DNA of 64,000 nt from Dicyema japonicum (GCA_011109175.1 RDEW01000003.1:2226923-2290922), one strand, 5' to 3'; shown: positions 1 to 12,769, numbered from the stretch's first letter. The notes: generated by a model from the letters alone, not told the origin. A program made the numbers and translations.

Positions 1-190
1 CAGAGATGCATATCAATTGTCACACCCAAGATCCTTTGACATCTGTGGAAAGGGATGCCGGCCTTGTTTAACTTCAAGGTGACTGTCTTCCTTCCCAATC
101 TTTTGTCAGAGGTAAATAGTGACGTAGACGACTTCTCTGCATTCACCACGAGCCGGTTTTCCATTATCCAGGCATTAAGCCTTTCCAGGT
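1..190 (-). mobile_element. LINE reverse-transcriptase fragment (C-terminal part), cut by window edge
   Basis: Read on the minus strand this translates to a Jockey/CR1-like reverse transcriptase tail: LERLNAWIMENRLVVN, then EKSSTSLFTSD, then RILGVTIDMHL. These match the 'LN.L..W...N.....KS' and 'ILGV..D' blocks also seen in the LINE at 57.4-58.0 kb. The element runs off the left edge, so its 3' end is not visible. It is a relic; no start or intact frame can be assigned. Confidence 0.7.
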
Positions 191-239
191 TAATTTGTAT
201 TAAATTTTATTGCATAATAATTAAATGACATATTTTATT

Positions 240-1860
240 TCAATTTCTAGAATGCTTTTGTGGCGCTTGCTCTGACGAAGAGTCATTAGATGGCCGTACT
301 CAATGCTCACATTGTTCTGCGTAAATCTAAGAAACCTGTCTAATCTGCCAACGGAGTAATGGTAGAAAGTTTGGAGTCGTTTGTGACCCTTGTCAACCAT
401 TTCACCATTTCTCTTTTTCAGGATGAGAAAAAAAATTGCAAGACCAATGGAGAGGTGGACTTCTACTTGCTACCGATTGAAGTCATCTCCAGGATGTGAT
501 ATCACGCTCTCAATTTCGAATAATATCGGGACTATGTCTCATGAGGAGTTTCGAACACTCGACGCAGTAAGATTACTCCTGTTAGTATCCTTAAGGCCTG
601 TCCTCACGATGATTTTCTCTTTTTCAGTACTCCCGCTTGACTTGGAGTCGAAGTATACCCCTCTTTTCTAAAACGTCTTTGTCAAGCCGAATGAAAGCAC
701 GGTTGACAACCTTTATGGAATCTCTGCTGGTATTATCCGCAGAGCTGTTTATACCCTTGGGGACTCCACTAACCTCATTTATTGACCAATTGTCCTCTGA
801 GCCTGAATTGCTTCGTTCACGCATTATAAAGAAATTGATGGAAGAGGATCTAACTCCCGCTGTTCGGAGTGTGTACCGATTCTAGCCGATGAATTGGTCT
901 CCTGAGACAATTTCTCTCCTGGAGGAAAAGCACCTACTATGTCAGAGGATCTTTGTAAACCCACATGTCGTTCATCTCCGATCACTCTGAAGTGGCAGTA
1001 GTGGTGGAGTTGATGGACTTAAGCCCGACATCTCAATCTGTTGGTCAGTCTGATATACTTTTATCCGGAAGAATTCTGGATCTTGTGAAGGCGTTGCTTT
1101 CTGAGACTATCTCTGATTGTGGTCGCAACTACTATTTTCTGCAAAGTTAACTGTGCTGGGGTGAAAGACAGCGGAATTCGTTCTATTACACTCTGTAACG
1201 TTTTCGGTTGACTTTTTGAAAAGATAGCTTGTGGGTAATTGTGAGTATTCAGCCGACTTTTGTCCATTATAGCTGATGTGGGAGTCAAAGGCGAATGCAA
1301 GCTGAGGTCCAAACGGTTAGAGAGTTCGTAAGGCTATCATTGAAGTTGAGGAGAACGTCCTTTTCAAATTTGATCTGTGAACGCTTTCAACTCGGTCAGA
1401 AAAGATATCATCCTTGATGTTTGCTTGAAAAAAAACGCCAAAAAAATATCTTTTTGTCCACCTATCATATTGGAATCCTCACCTCTCGTTTTAGAAAGTG
1501 AAATCATTCCTTCCAAGAAGGGAGTATAGCAGGATGACTTATTTGGTCCCCTTCTTTTTTTATTGGTGGTCGTATTGTGCAAGATATTTCTACTCCCCTC
1601 AATTTATGGTACCTGGACGATTGCATCCTTGAAGGAAGCCCTGAAAATGTCTTTTCATAAGTAACCTCGATGTCCGAGACATGAACTAAACACAAAAAAG
1701 TTGAAGTGGTTAGCTTGAGCATGTACGTGGAATCTTCCGATAACAAATAGAGGATATTGTCCCTGATATTCCAATTAAGAACCTTCGCTTTCTTGAATTC
1801 CTTGGATGTGGAATTATTATTAAAAGCACTCCCGAGAAAACATAAATTAGTTAAGTTTCC
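240..1860 (+). mobile_element. Degraded RLE-type non-LTR retrotransposon (copy 1)
   Basis: Scattered plus-strand frames reproduce, in order, the blocks of the better preserved copies at 38-40 and 54-57 kb. They are a Cys-rich PHD-like finger near 245-400 (CFCGACSDEES, QCSHCSA, VVCDPC), SGSSGGVDGLKPDI near 990-1030, an AFNSVRKDIILD block near 1380-1410, a decayed GVQQGD-like block near 1530, TPLNLWYLDDC near 1590-1625, and RFLEFLGCG near 1785. Many stops and frameshifts separate them, so it is an old dead copy. The YLDD catalytic motif is still readable. The 3' endonuclease half is missing; the copy ends where a minus-strand LINE fragment starts. Confidence 0.75.
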
Positions 1861-2100
1861 CTTGTGTCGTATTCCTAATCATCCTCTCCCTCGACCATGA
1901 TCCTCCGCTAGTTCTCTTAGGTTGTCCAGATCGTCCGCCGAAGTTAGTCTCATACCAACCGCCGATAGGTCTTCGTTCAAGATAGTCGGAAATGTCGTTC
2001 TTGGTCTTCCGCGAAATCCGGCTTCTAAGAGCCGTTTCCCCCGGCATTTTTGCCTTAACATGACGTTAAAATTGCATTTTCCTCTGCTAACCACCACTGG
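1850..2100 (-). mobile_element. LINE C-terminal tail fragment
   Basis: The minus strand encodes KRLLEAGFRGRPRTTF followed by NEDLSAVGMRLTSADD. This resembles the extreme C-terminus of many LINE polymerases, the 'GRPR..W...V..DL...G' tail. No polymerase domain is attached, so it is a fragment. It abuts the RLE-type copy to its left, suggesting one element inserted into another or a shared breakpoint. Family assignment within LINEs is not possible from this piece. Confidence 0.5.
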
Positions 2101-3433
2101 TCTTTGGAGCCTTCTGATGGCAGATAGGATGACGACTTAATCGACAATTATTTTTGATTAAAATTTTATTTTTTTATAAGTTTTAAACAATTTGAAATAA
2201 CATGAATTTTTTACTTTATTGCCAAAAAATCATAGTCACCAATTAGTTGAAAACTTTGTGTGTCACGTGGTCAAATAAGTATAGTACCTGAAAGATCTTA
2301 AATTTTGGACATCACTTCTGTTGTGGAAAATATCTTGGGGAACAACGATGTTACTGAAAATAATTAAGAATCGACAGGATATTCAATTTTTACTAAATGT
2401 GAATATCTAAATACTATGCCATTCGCAAATATATTGTGCAACAAACGGTTCAATGACATGGTCGGTAAATATCGCGCATTTAGAGTAAATTTTACTAAAG
2501 ATCCAAAACATGGAGCATCTGGTAACCGCCACCAATGTAAAACCTTATTTAATAGAAATTACTAGTAAATTACTAACATTACTATTAATAGTTATTATGT
2601 GGGGGTGATAAATTATTTACAGGGGAGAAACAATGATTTATAAGGAATACATTGAGCCATGCATTTCTTATCATGCGCCACGTCATTCATCACCTGGAAA
2701 AACACATTGAAAATCGAAACTAGCCAAAAAGAGTTAAAAATCAAGAGTGATTGACTTTTGGAGAGGTCCCCTCTCCAATACCTCTGGAATCCTAAATCAT
2801 AAAGACCGGCGATTCAGTTATACGGGCGATACGTGGTTGTGTGGGGTTAAGGGAGGAGCATTTGACCAAGATGAGGTCTCTGTTGGAGTTTGCTGTGATC
2901 TCCTGAGTAGTTAGATTGAAAACAAAATAATTCAGATGTTAAAAGACTAAAATCAAATTAAGCCTGATATTGAATCGACTAAAAGTCATCAGTTCCAAGA
3001 ATCACATTATATTTAATGATTATTTCATTTTAATAATTTTTTATCTACAGTTAAATGCATGAGTGAGTTATTAATTTAATAAAATTCTAAAAAAGTTAAA
3101 TTCACTCATGGACGATGAAATTTCAAAATGGGCAGCGGGAAAAAAGGTCAAAAACCATAGCCTAAACAATATAATATTTGACTGTCTACAATGACGTTGA
3201 TAGTGTTATAAATTCTAGAAAGTATTACGTCAGCAACCAAATAAAATATAATCCAAAAATTGAGGATTATTCTCCTTATTTTTAGTTGAAAAAAATTAAA
3301 ATGTTCAACACATTGTGGTTATAATTTGATATTTAATGTATAACTATGCGGTTCAAAAATTAATTTTTTAAATATATTTTTTAATTTTATATTTTTATAA
3401 TATAAAATTATAATAAATAAAATAATTAACATA
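2101..3433. other. Intergenic, no gene recognised
   Basis: AT-rich sequence with stops in all frames and no recognisable protein block on either strand. The last 200 bases before the coronin start are especially A/T rich and may hold its promoter. I see no distinct motif apart from a CACGTG near 2264. Confidence 0.5.
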
Positions 3434-6400
3434 ATGAAATTTAAGACTTGGAAATACAGAAATGTATACACCAATACCCCCCACAATAATGTCTGTCTTT
3501 GTATTTAACGTTAGGATATAATCAAAGATATTCAGATCTGTTCTGATCTGACCAGTAATTTTTATGGCTCCCAAATCAAGTCAAATGACAATTTTATTGC
3601 CTTTCTTACTTCAAAAAATAGTAAAATATCTTATAATTGAAGGACGGTCTCTGAGTGTACTCGAAATTTCGCCACGTGGAAAGAGTCCATCGAGGAAATT
3701 TGGAGTCGGGTGTGGTGATGTCAACGATTTTGATTTTAACCCCTGCAATTCTAACCAAATTTTTGCCAGCTCATCAGAACAAGTTTGTATTTACGACGTT
3801 AACCAACCAAATTGTCCACTTTCTTCAATTGACGCTTCGGCTAATTTGCTCCGACCAAACACGCACGTGGACGGACTTGTCTTTGGATCATCCCAATCTA
3901 AAGCTTTTCTGATTGATTTTTGTAGTGGAGAAAAAATAGGTCAATTAATGGAATTGAATTTAGAGCTTCCTCATTCCGAATCCCCGTTCTGTGGGGGTGG
4001 CTGGAATCTTAATCATGGTTGCCATTCCCTCGTGCTGACTACTAAAAATGGGAAAGCGGCAATTATGGATGCCAGGTCAAAGTCATTATTCGTTGGAATA
4101 ATTTTAATTCCAGACTTTCGACCCTGAATATCGTCAGGGGGTCAACTCAGCCTTATGGTTTTCATCAGACTATATTTTGACTTCTGGGTTTTCAAAGGTA
4201 AATCAACCACTTGTACTTAGAAATCACATTCAGTACAGGTCAACATCTTCGACGTCCGAAACACAGCAAGCTCTGTCTCCTCTTCTGATATAACTGGGAG
4301 ATCAAAGTAAAACTTGTTATACCGATAGTCCTTTGAAATTTCTATACGACCAATATACTTCGATTTTGTTTTCATTCTCGAGGGTACATTTTGGGGTGAT
4401 TAGCATTAGGGGAGAACTCAATTTTACTTTCCCAATTGGAGGAAACTAATCCCTCATTCGAAATCGGTTCTTGTCTATTTTAACTCAGTTTCAATGTTTA
4501 TTTGCCCCGAATCGATCAAAGACGTAAGTCTTACTGGAAAAAGGGCCCTCAAAGTCACAGAGTTTGAGATAGACAGACTCAACGTCCTCACAACCGATTC
4601 CATAATTCCGTTGGAATACAAAATTCCGCACAAAGTTGTATGATTAATAAACAGTATGACGGGGAATTTAAGGAAGAATATTTTCCAGATATATTTGCCG
4701 CCGAACCTTGCCAAAGCTTTGATGAATGGAGAGTCTCTAGTGATCCAATGCAGGTCTTTGTATGCTAAAATTCATCAGAGAACAAAAATATCGCTGAGGC
4801 CTGTTAAAAATCAAGATGAAGCAAAGGATGAACCCTTAGGCACTAAAGGAGATCTCTGTGAAGTTACCAAACCGGTAGAAGCCAAACAAGTGACACAAAA
4901 ATTATGTCCAACCACCAGTAAGTCAACCTTAACATGTCCTTAATTAGCTACCTTTAAGTCACGACTCTTGAATGTGTATTTGTACCCTGAATACACAAGT
5001 ATATCAAAGATAACCAACTCAACAGTCAACATGGGACCCCAATCTTCCTCATTTGCTATTTCCTTTTCCCCTGGGGTCAAAAATCGCCAGTATTTTGCAA
5101 TTCCAGTGTCCCCGTCACAATCTGTTCAAGTCAGGATACTCCCTGTAATCTGTCCATTCACTCCAAGTTGAACGACTGTGGACGAGTAGACTCAACCCCT
5201 TACGTTAACATCATTGAACGCAGCTCATCAGCCACAGAACTGGCAGCGGATCCTCACGATACAAATGTCCTGGCCATTGGTTACCTGTAATTCGGAATGA
5301 TTAGGGTATTCTGACTCGACAATCGGACTTTGGAGGGTATCCGATGATTTGAGGACAAACGTACTCCTCGGACTCCTGGAACATGGAAATGACACAAAAA
5401 TTTCAATTTTGTCCTACAATCTGTACGCAAACAGTATTATGGCCTCTTCCGACATTTCCAAAAATGTCGCTATATGGGATACACGTGGTAAGACATTGCT
5501 TTGTAGGTTCAAATTGGAAAAGCAGGCATAATGAGTATTAACATTAGTGTATGGCTCTGGCATGGAGTCATTGTGGATATCGTCTTTGTTGTCTGGATGA
5601 CGGTGGGCGGTTGTCCATACATGATTGGGAAAGGGGGGAAATGAAATTGGTCATTTTTGATGTAACTGTAGACACAAAGTGCTGAAATAACGGGAGCAAC
5701 AAAGTGGGGGAGATGTGCCTGGGATATAAAGGACAACTTTATAGTAATATCAACTTTTTCGAATCAGTTTGCCTTTTTGGCGCATTTAGAATCCGAGGGA
5801 GAGTCTTATTAGTGGTGTCCGTCAAAAATAACCTCAAAGTCCTCAATCGGGTGGAGTTCGACAACGGTGTATCACCAATGTGTATTTTCATGGATGCGGA
5901 CACAAATTTCATCATTCTAAGCTCGAAGGGAGAGAAAACGATTAATATGGCCTTTCTGGAGTGCATCAACGAGCATGAAGCTCGACTAGAAAGGATAAAA
6001 GGGGAAATGATCTCGAAAGAGTATCAACATATAGAATTTATACCAAAATGCGAGTGTGACGTAAAAAAGGTGGAGATAATGGTGGGGTACGTATTTACTG
6101 GGAATTCAATCAACAAAATTTCCTTTAAAATGACCCGGAATAGGGTTTTTGTGCGTAAAGACAAATAGATGGAGTACTTTCAAGACGACGTATATATACC
6201 CACAGCAGTCAAATGGGAACCAACAGTCTCCACTGACGAATGGATTAATAAAGTATCGAAGCCATATAGGTATCATTCTCTGGCTCCCCCTGGGATGGCT
6301 TATCGTGTTACTGTGACCTAATTTTAAGTGAGTGAGGCCCCGCCTATACAACACGTGAAAAAATTTGAATCGTATAACAAGGGTACGTACATGACAGAAA

Positions 6401-6514
6401 CTGAATCTATGAATGCTGTAATTTTTGTAGTAAAATGAGATCTTCGACAAAATGCCCATGGACACACTAGATGACTTTGCCAGACATCTGGAGACTGACG
6501 ATGATTGGGTTTGA
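3434..6514 (+). CDS. CORO7: Coronin-7 (POD-1-type tandem beta-propeller coronin)
   Basis: Spliced, this gives a protein of roughly 880 residues with two consecutive WD40 coronin propellers, the coronin-7 layout; short coronins have one. The start ATG at 3434 opens MKFKTWKYRNVYTN, equivalent to the coronin N-terminus. Propeller-1 blocks include DVNDFDFNP, TSGFSK-VNIFDVRNTAS and the PLEYKIPHK-YDGEFKEEYF end. Propeller 2 includes STIGLWRV, NVAIWDTRGKT, MALAWSH, CECDVKKVEI and YFQDDVYIPTAVKWEP. The C-terminus ends acidic, HLETDDDWV, as in coronin-7. About eighteen introns, nearly all 20-30 nt and one of 41 nt, must be removed; among them are 3491-3514, 3621-3642, 4092-4113 and a GC-AG intron at 5526-5547. 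Coronin-7 acts at the trans-Golgi and on actin in other animals. Stop TGA at 6512. No frameshift was needed. Confidence 0.92.
5526..5547 (+). other. 22-nt GC-AG intron in coronin-7
   Basis: The coding frame FKLEKQ must join CMALAWSHCG in propeller 2. The only segment that restores it starts GCATAATGAG and ends ACATTAG, is 22 nt long and splits between codons. Reading through gives a stop (GCA TAA). No GT donor is available nearby. Confidence 0.75.
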
Positions 6515-7190
6515 CTAATTTTTACTAATTATTAGTGACTTAACAAGATTTAACATTACGGTTTAATTAAATTAGTTTTTTTTTAATAATAATTATTTCT
6601 AAAAAAATTAAATTATTTCTTGTAAAGTCTATGACGCTATATACTCTATAGTGTACTACATGCGTCTTCTTGACCAAATCCAATAGTGAAGATGAAACCT
6701 GAAAATGAAGAGGCTTTCATTTCAAGTTGGTTGCCATTTTTAGAAATTTTAATTGCCACAAAAGATTGGTGACACACTTCAAGACTATTGCTATTAATTA
6801 GTTCAAGCATTTAAAAGCACTGCGTATTCTATAAGCACGTGAATACTTAGGGTTTCCTTTTACCATGCTTCATACTATCCATTCTATACAACTTTCCTTC
6901 TTGCACGTTTCTGTTTTTCATCAAGGTTTTTCAGTTGTTTCCCATTTTGGACATAATCACAGTCAAGACAGAAAGTGTAATTTCCAACAATTAGGTCAAT
7001 TTAATAGGTGATATACCAGATTACAAACTTAGTTGGTGGTAATGGTGTCAATGTGACACATAATCAATACTAATTTATTATTTAACACAAAAGTACAAAG
7101 AAGATAGGTCATGTGGTTCATCTAGGCTCCGGAGATTTCGAGGAGAATCCAAGCCAGTCTCATCTATTCATTCTCCACTACTTAAAAGCT
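6515..7190. other. Intergenic, no gene recognised
   Basis: AT-rich sequence between coronin-7 and the SINE-like repeat. Stops occur in all frames and no protein block is recognisable. A CACGTG lies near 6835. Confidence 0.5.
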
Positions 7191-7199
7191 AAAAAACAT

Positions 7200-7455
7200 T
7201 ATATTTAACCTCACGCAAGTCCATCCAGAACCAGCATGAAAAGTAAAAGACGTCCATTCCTTGCAGTTGTGGAAACCCATCCAGTGGAGTGCGGGAGAGC
7301 AAATGATCCTTTTTCATGCCAGCCTAGCACTAGGCGCCACCTGACAAAGATAGATCACACGACGCCACTCTAGTAGGAAGGGTAAGAGGAGGAACAGACG
7401 AAACAAACAGAAAACTTCAACTAATTAGCCACGTAGCATCACATTGCACCACGTG
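7200..7455 (-). repeat. SINE-related dispersed repeat (body only)
   Basis: The segment holds the repeat body shared with 17.7-18.0 kb almost base for base: GTAAAAGACGTCCATTCC, TGCAGTTGTGGAAACCC, AATGATCCTTTTTCATGCC, GGCGCCACCTGA and ACGACGCCACTCTAGTAGG. Minus orientation is inferred from complete copies, in which the tRNA-like head lies to the right. No tRNA-like head or tail is seen here, so it is truncated at both ends. Confidence 0.7.
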
Positions 7456-7649
7456 GCCAAAGCAATCATTGTAAAGTCAACACATAATAAAAGTTAGATG
7501 ATCACTGTAAAATCAACACATTATAGAAAAAAATAAATGAATATTAATTAATTTAATAAAAATAATAAACAAATTAGTAATAGTTTCGGGTCTTGTTGCT
7601 CTGTGGTTTTATACTAATTTGTATTACACCCATTTAAATACTACTAAAA

Positions 7650-10600
7650 ATGGATAGAGTAAAAGAAAGTATTAAAGTAAGGCTTTAACATGCAACTGTA
7701 GAACGTTGGGTCTCCTTGTTTACTAGACGTGAGTCCTGAACTGAGAGACGCTGTGAAATATCTGCTAACCATAAAAGACATAACCTCAGGAAGTCAACTG
7801 TACGACCAATTGTTGGACCTAATGAGGAAAATCACATATAAAGAGTATATAAATGTCAACATCCTTAGAGTCAATAAAAATGAGTTTGAGAGACTAATTA
7901 GTGACATTTTCAAAGAATTCCCTCAATATTTGAATAACTTTATATCATATCTCCCTGAACCTTACAATCTGTCCATTCTCCATAGAAATCCTGAAGTATC
8001 TCCCAATTTTGACTTGGATAAGGCCATAAAATACATTCAAAGAGTGAAGGTACTCTTATTGTCACATTATAGGAACAACTGAGGCATAATCCTGCGTTAT
8101 ATTGGTCATTCATTGAGACTCTTGATAAATACCAGAGTGATGTCAAAAGCATGGTAAAGGTGGAGTACTATTATATATTCTAGGGTGAATTCCACAGTCT
8201 CTCAGCGGAGGACATTGTTTTTCGCAAAATGACATCATTATTTGCGGGGAAACTCAGATTATGAATGATTTTTTTGAGTTATTCCCAGAGGTATTTGTCT
8301 TGATTACTTAGATTCGTTCTGTCGGGGATAAGTTGTCTGATGTATTTTCAGAGACACCTGCCACCTCTCAGATACGTAATACTTACTTGTCTGAGATTTC
8401 TCACAATGGAATGATCGCATCAGCTAAGCGTCCCTCCTCGCCAGTAAATAGGCCACCTAAGAAGGCAGTATTGGAGGATGTACAAGTAGTTTCTGATGGT
8501 TGGGTCAGTCAATGATGTTACTTAGGATGACCAAACAGGAGGAATATCTACTCCTCCTTTGTATTTAGAAAGATCTGCTGAGGACAGAATCGAATCCCTA
8601 TCAGAAGCAGCCTTCTTTGACTGCGTTCTCATTTATTATTATCATTAGTTACGTAAAACTATTGATTACAACGGATATGAGCATTTGTTAAACACGTGTC
8701 ATTGTATATGGATAATGTGATTCCTTATCATAGACTTATTCAGCACTGTAATGATATATTTGGGTATATTTATTGCTTTATTATAGGGAATATCCCTCAC
8801 TTATTTCACAATTTGAATCAATAACATCAAACTGGGAAAATAAGGGTGAAAAAAGCTGTAGTAAAGTTATCGACAAAAATAGTAATAATTATATACTGAT
8901 TGTATTATAGCACTGAGTATGTTAAAACGATATGGAAATAATTATAGGCAGGTTCCTTTCACTGATGTGGTCATTAAGGGAACATCTGAGGTTGTATTGC
9001 TCTTATATGTAGGTTCTTAATACGAAATATGTGTCATATCCGACCCAAAACGAAGATGATACTATTCGTACTAAGAAGAATCAATATGAAGATGTATTGC
9101 TCAGGTTTACTCATATATTATTGTAGGTCTGATGATGATAGGATTGATTTTGACTATAATTTTATTACCACATTTGAAGTCATTGCTAAATTACGTGGAG
9201 TACATGACTGTATTTCCAGAATGGAATCCCCCCTTTCAGTCAGATTAACAGATTCATTAGGTGTAGAATCGCCAATGCTAATTCACGGTATTCTCCATCG
9301 GTTAGTTGGATTATTAATGGTAGTGTTTATTCCTCGAATTATTTGAGTGTGGTTGATTCAATAAAACGAGTACCATTCAAAGTAATTCCAGTTGTAATAA
9401 ACAGGTTTTAGTGTGCTTAACTGTAGACTGGAGAGTGTTTATAATTCTCTAAACAGTAAAAAGAAAGGTTTGTACCACGAATGGAATTCCATGCAGAACA
9501 AATTACATCTAAAATCACTTGATTATTATGGAGTAAACTTCAAGTCGTGTGATGTCAAGACTATGAGGTCACGTTATTTATGTGATGATATTAATAAACT
9601 TCCTGTAATTGTTGTATTTATGGTAGAATGATGATAAAGATCCCCGTGAAATGAATTTGTGTTATTACAATCCTCAAATAATAGAGGATGTTAATGATTT
9701 GTTGGTCTACTATGTACGACGATATAATAGTATTACAATATTTCTAATTGTAGTGTCCAAACTAGAAAAGACCTCCTCAAAGAGATTGATTCGTTCATTT
9801 ATTCCAGATTTGTTATTTACTCAACGAAAATGTCTATCCGATGACGAGGATGTGTTTGAATATGATAATATTGTATATCGTGTTATTACTGTAGAGTAAT
9901 GATGTTAATCTGTTTTATGGTGGGGTTCATTGGTATTGTTTTATTCGTCTTCATAATCTCCTCTGTTACAGACTATCCATGTTGTTACGTACTATTAATG
10001 AAAAGACTGATCAGATTACAGTGTCTACTACAGCTGAGAGACTAGGATATGCTCAAGAGAGTTAGTGGTTGTCTAATATCAAGCATTGGTTCCCCCTGAT
10101 AACTGTTACGCATATTCTCTGCAAATGATTAGAGATTACTTGGATGGAATATTAGATTCCACTACATTTGAGGATAGATTGAGGAGTTTTGTGGGAATTA
10201 ATTCATATATTATATTCACTGTTGAGAGTTTACTACATTATGCTGTTAAGAATGTATTATTTATATATATTGTCAGCTTCATAGAATAGTCTTGAGTGAA
10301 TATGATGAGTCCAAATATGTTCACATGTTCTATACACGGTCTAATCATTATGATTATTATTATACTCTTCTACAGCCACAGCGTTTTTATCAATTTGTCT
10401 TTGTATTACAATTTTCTTTATTTTAGAACAAAAATCCCCTCTCTGTAAAAATTACGCTGTACCCACGTCCCCCTAGGTGTAAATACCCAAAGAATCCGTA
10501 TCTGATGAAGTATACTTTTTGAGTTATTATAGGAATCTCACTTATGTGAATAATATAATCAATAGTAGAGGGATCGTCGCTGATGACTTTATTTTAATGA

Positions 10601-10773
10601 GTTTGCGTTGTATTAATATTATAGTCAAAAATGGTCATCTTTTGGAAAAGAATGAATTTATGATGATAAGACGGCGTAATAGTCAGTCGGACATTCTTTG
10701 GAAGAAGAAAGTGAAAATTCAGCTACAGTCATCGTCACATTGGGTCAGGGCACTATTTTTGGATGTAAATTGA
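7650..10773 (+). CDS. SIN3: SIN3-family transcriptional corepressor
   Basis: Many short exons give a SIN3 scaffold. PAH-type helical repeats lie near 7725-8290 (FPQYLNNFISYLPEPYNL; PNFDLDKAIKYIQRVK; FFELFPE). The histone-deacetylase interaction domain runs from about 9010 (VSYPTQNEDDTIRTKKNQYE, DFDYNFITTFEVIAKL). The C-terminal SIN3 region shows SLDYYGVNFKSCDVKTMRS, FIPDLLFTQRKCLSDDED and YLDGILDSTTFEDRLRSF. The family assembles Rpd3/HDAC1-type deacetylases on chromatin in the nucleus. The first exon (ATG at 7650, MDRVKE) and its splice are inferred. The protein is probably under 900 residues, shorter than vertebrate SIN3A. Near 8245 the frame breaks in a run of four G and is restored by one extra G, so a consensus error is likely. 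Stop TGA at 10771. Confidence 0.85.
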
Positions 10774-10866
10774 CTATTTGTGGGTTTAAATAACGCTGTA
10801 TTGATAATAATTTATTATTACTCAGTCTTTTATAATATAGGCTAGTTTCAGTCTTAATAATTATAA

Positions 10867-11400
10867 ATGTGTAGTATTTTAAAGATTTACGACCTGATAA
10901 CGACGCTTATGAGCATATCTAGAATCATTATTATGTACATAGGCAGCTTAAAGTCGTATGAGTTGCCATGGACAGTTTTAGGCGAGTCGTCTCCCTTCGA
11001 GAATCCGATTTTGCAAAGTGTATCTAGATACTCTGATTTGTACAAATTCATTTTTGAATTTTTTAATCATATTTGGATTGCTCGTTCGTCCTCGATATTC
11101 TCATACCTCCTCAGAGGTGGATACCTTATGGATGACGCATTTCCTGATATCATTTGAAAATCCATTGGAACCCTTAAGGGAAAATATGAACAAAAATGTG
11201 GCCCCACCCAATTTATACCAAATGAACTACTGGTTAATGACCAATTTATTTACCCTATCAAATGGACGACGTTCTGGCCTGTAAAGACAAATGCAAAACC
11301 CTTCTTATGGTTATCAAATCAACTCAGACAAAAAAGGAAATAACGGACGGATAAACTTGCGGTAATCAATGCTGCTTTAAAAGCACAAGAACAGTAAGCA
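10867..11400 (+). CDS. Possible gene of unknown function
   Basis: Downstream of SIN3 one frame stays mostly open from about 10970 to 11340 with a single TGA near 11155. It contains FIFEFFNHIWIARSSSIF, YLLRGGYLMDDAFPDII, CGPTQFIPNELLVNDQ and IKWTTFWPVKTNAKPF. A short shifted block (DKLAVINAALKAQEQ) follows near 11351-11397. The composition looks protein-like and a small intron could remove the TGA. I do not recognise the family. It could also be an uncatalogued SIN3 3' exon set or a decayed element. Confidence 0.3.
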
Positions 11401-11740
11401 AAACTCACTAAATATTACACTCTCCTCCTCCATATACTCTTCTCCTTTAGGCACTACTTGGTAAATCATTTACCTCATAAAAGTGACCATAATCCTATAC
11501 TATCGAGATCAAGAGGGAAATTTTGATTTGGACAAAGATGATCGTGACATTAAAATTACAAATTTGTCGACTAATTACACGTTTATTTACTAACAGCAGT
11601 TTGCCGAATCACGATTTTGTTGGTTTTGCCCCTCGATTAAGTCCTATCCTGGATCTTCCAAATTTCGCCAATGGACATGATGGCCATAATTAAGGAAAGA
11701 AATGGTCTACACTGAGAGTTCCCACTATCACAGAGCAGAC
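11401..11740. other. Intergenic, nothing recognised
   Basis: No coherent coding block, tRNA or repeat family seen on either strand before the SINE-related repeat. Confidence 0.4.
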
Positions 11741-11744
11741 TCTT

Positions 11745-11985
11745 TCCAATTTCATACAAATCAATCCAGAACCAGCATAAAATGTAGAAGACGTCTATTC
11801 TTTGCACCTGTGGGAACCCTTTCAATGGATTGGGGGAGAGAAAATTATCCTTTTACATTCCACCTTAGCATGGGCGTCACCTGAGACAGGTAGATAGCAT
11901 GACGCCACTCTATTTTAAAAGGAGAGAAGAAACAGACAAAACTCTTCAATCAAGTAGCCACATAGCATCACGAGGCTGAGTTGAT
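11745..11985 (-). repeat. SINE-related dispersed repeat (body only)
   Basis: Shares ordered blocks with the copies at 7.2 and 17.7 kb, each diverged: ATCCAGAACCAGCATAAAA, AGAAGACGTCTATTC, GGGGGAGAGAAAATTATCC, GGCGTCACCTGAGACAGG and ATGACGCCACTCTA. It is more diverged than the 7.2 kb copy. Orientation is inferred from the full-length copies at 15.7 and 18.9 kb. Confidence 0.65.
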
Positions 11986-12139
11986 TGAAGACATAAACGG
12001 AATAACCCGAATATTAATCTTAAATACTCAGTTTGAAATCTGGATTGGATCACCTTGTTGCGAGGAATATACTGTCACTTATCGTCTTTACACTCTATGA
12101 TATCCTGGAAGGATGTTTATGATCTTTGCCTTCTTTAAT

Positions 12140-12411
12140 TTATAGAATCATCATAGGATCCACCTCACATAGGAGACCTTTGGAGCAAATTGTATCATTG
12201 GATCCATTTTTAGCAAATAGCTCCGTCTGGTTGAGGATTTGTCGCTCAATTCCTTGACTAAAATTATATTGTAGGTGGTATTCCTCAATCCAATTCTCAA
12301 CAGTGATACCAATCTCCTGTAGGCAGTCCGATGTGACCAATTATGATGCTCATAGAGGTAATAACTAGTTTCTCTCCCAAATCTTGACGAATTAGAGAAT
12401 TTTTTGCTCAC
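12140..12411 (-). other. Weak transposase-like remnant (unassigned)
   Basis: Minus-strand frames read YLYEHHNWSHRT, then in a shifted frame CLQEIGITVENWIEEY and KNGSNDTICSKGLLCEVD. The spacing of a 'SHRT..W' block before a '(G)G....EVDE'-like block recalls ISXO2/Merlin-type transposases, but key residues are not convincing and frames shift. Treated as an unassigned possible relic. Confidence 0.2.
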
Positions 12412-12419
12412 TTTTATTC

Positions 12420-12769
12420 ACGACTGATACCAACCAATCTCTTGGTAGATGAAACTTTTGTTTATTTCCGTGGACTTAATATACATATTTGTAAATGTAG
12501 ATATTATGAATATATGTCCAATTCAAGTAACTCCAGCCTCACTAACTTGTAGGAGACCAGCGTATATCAAGTAGGATGCAGCAATTGCCGGTCGCTTCCA
12601 TAGTGTTGGCATTGTAGACAAGCAGTGTACCACTCAACAAGATCTATTACTAAGAATTGAATAATCCCTTGTGAGGACAAAAATAAAGGAAACTCAATAT
12701 TATTAATAAACCGACCCAATTAATGATTACTACTAATGTTATAACTCATCGTTGGTCTAAATTGACTAC
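12420..12769. other. Intergenic 3' flank of GRP94
   Basis: AT-rich, no recognisable coding block. It contains the 3' side of the GRP94 gene, which is read leftwards. I see no clear terminator or RNA gene. Confidence 0.4.

Noticed and set aside
3655-3710. A frame reading SKFRHVERVHRGNLESG, strikingly like the coronin N-terminal SKFRH signature
   Set aside because: It lies in the wrong frame inside coronin-7. The true frame reads RRSLSVLEISPRGKSPS there and aligns with the family, and the real N-terminus is at 3434. The match is coincidental.
5744-5767. A 24-nt GTAATATC...AATCAG segment that looks like an intron in coronin-7
   Set aside because: Its length is a multiple of three with no stop, and the retained residues (VISTFSNQ) align with the family, so it is exon. 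The real intron starts at 5767.
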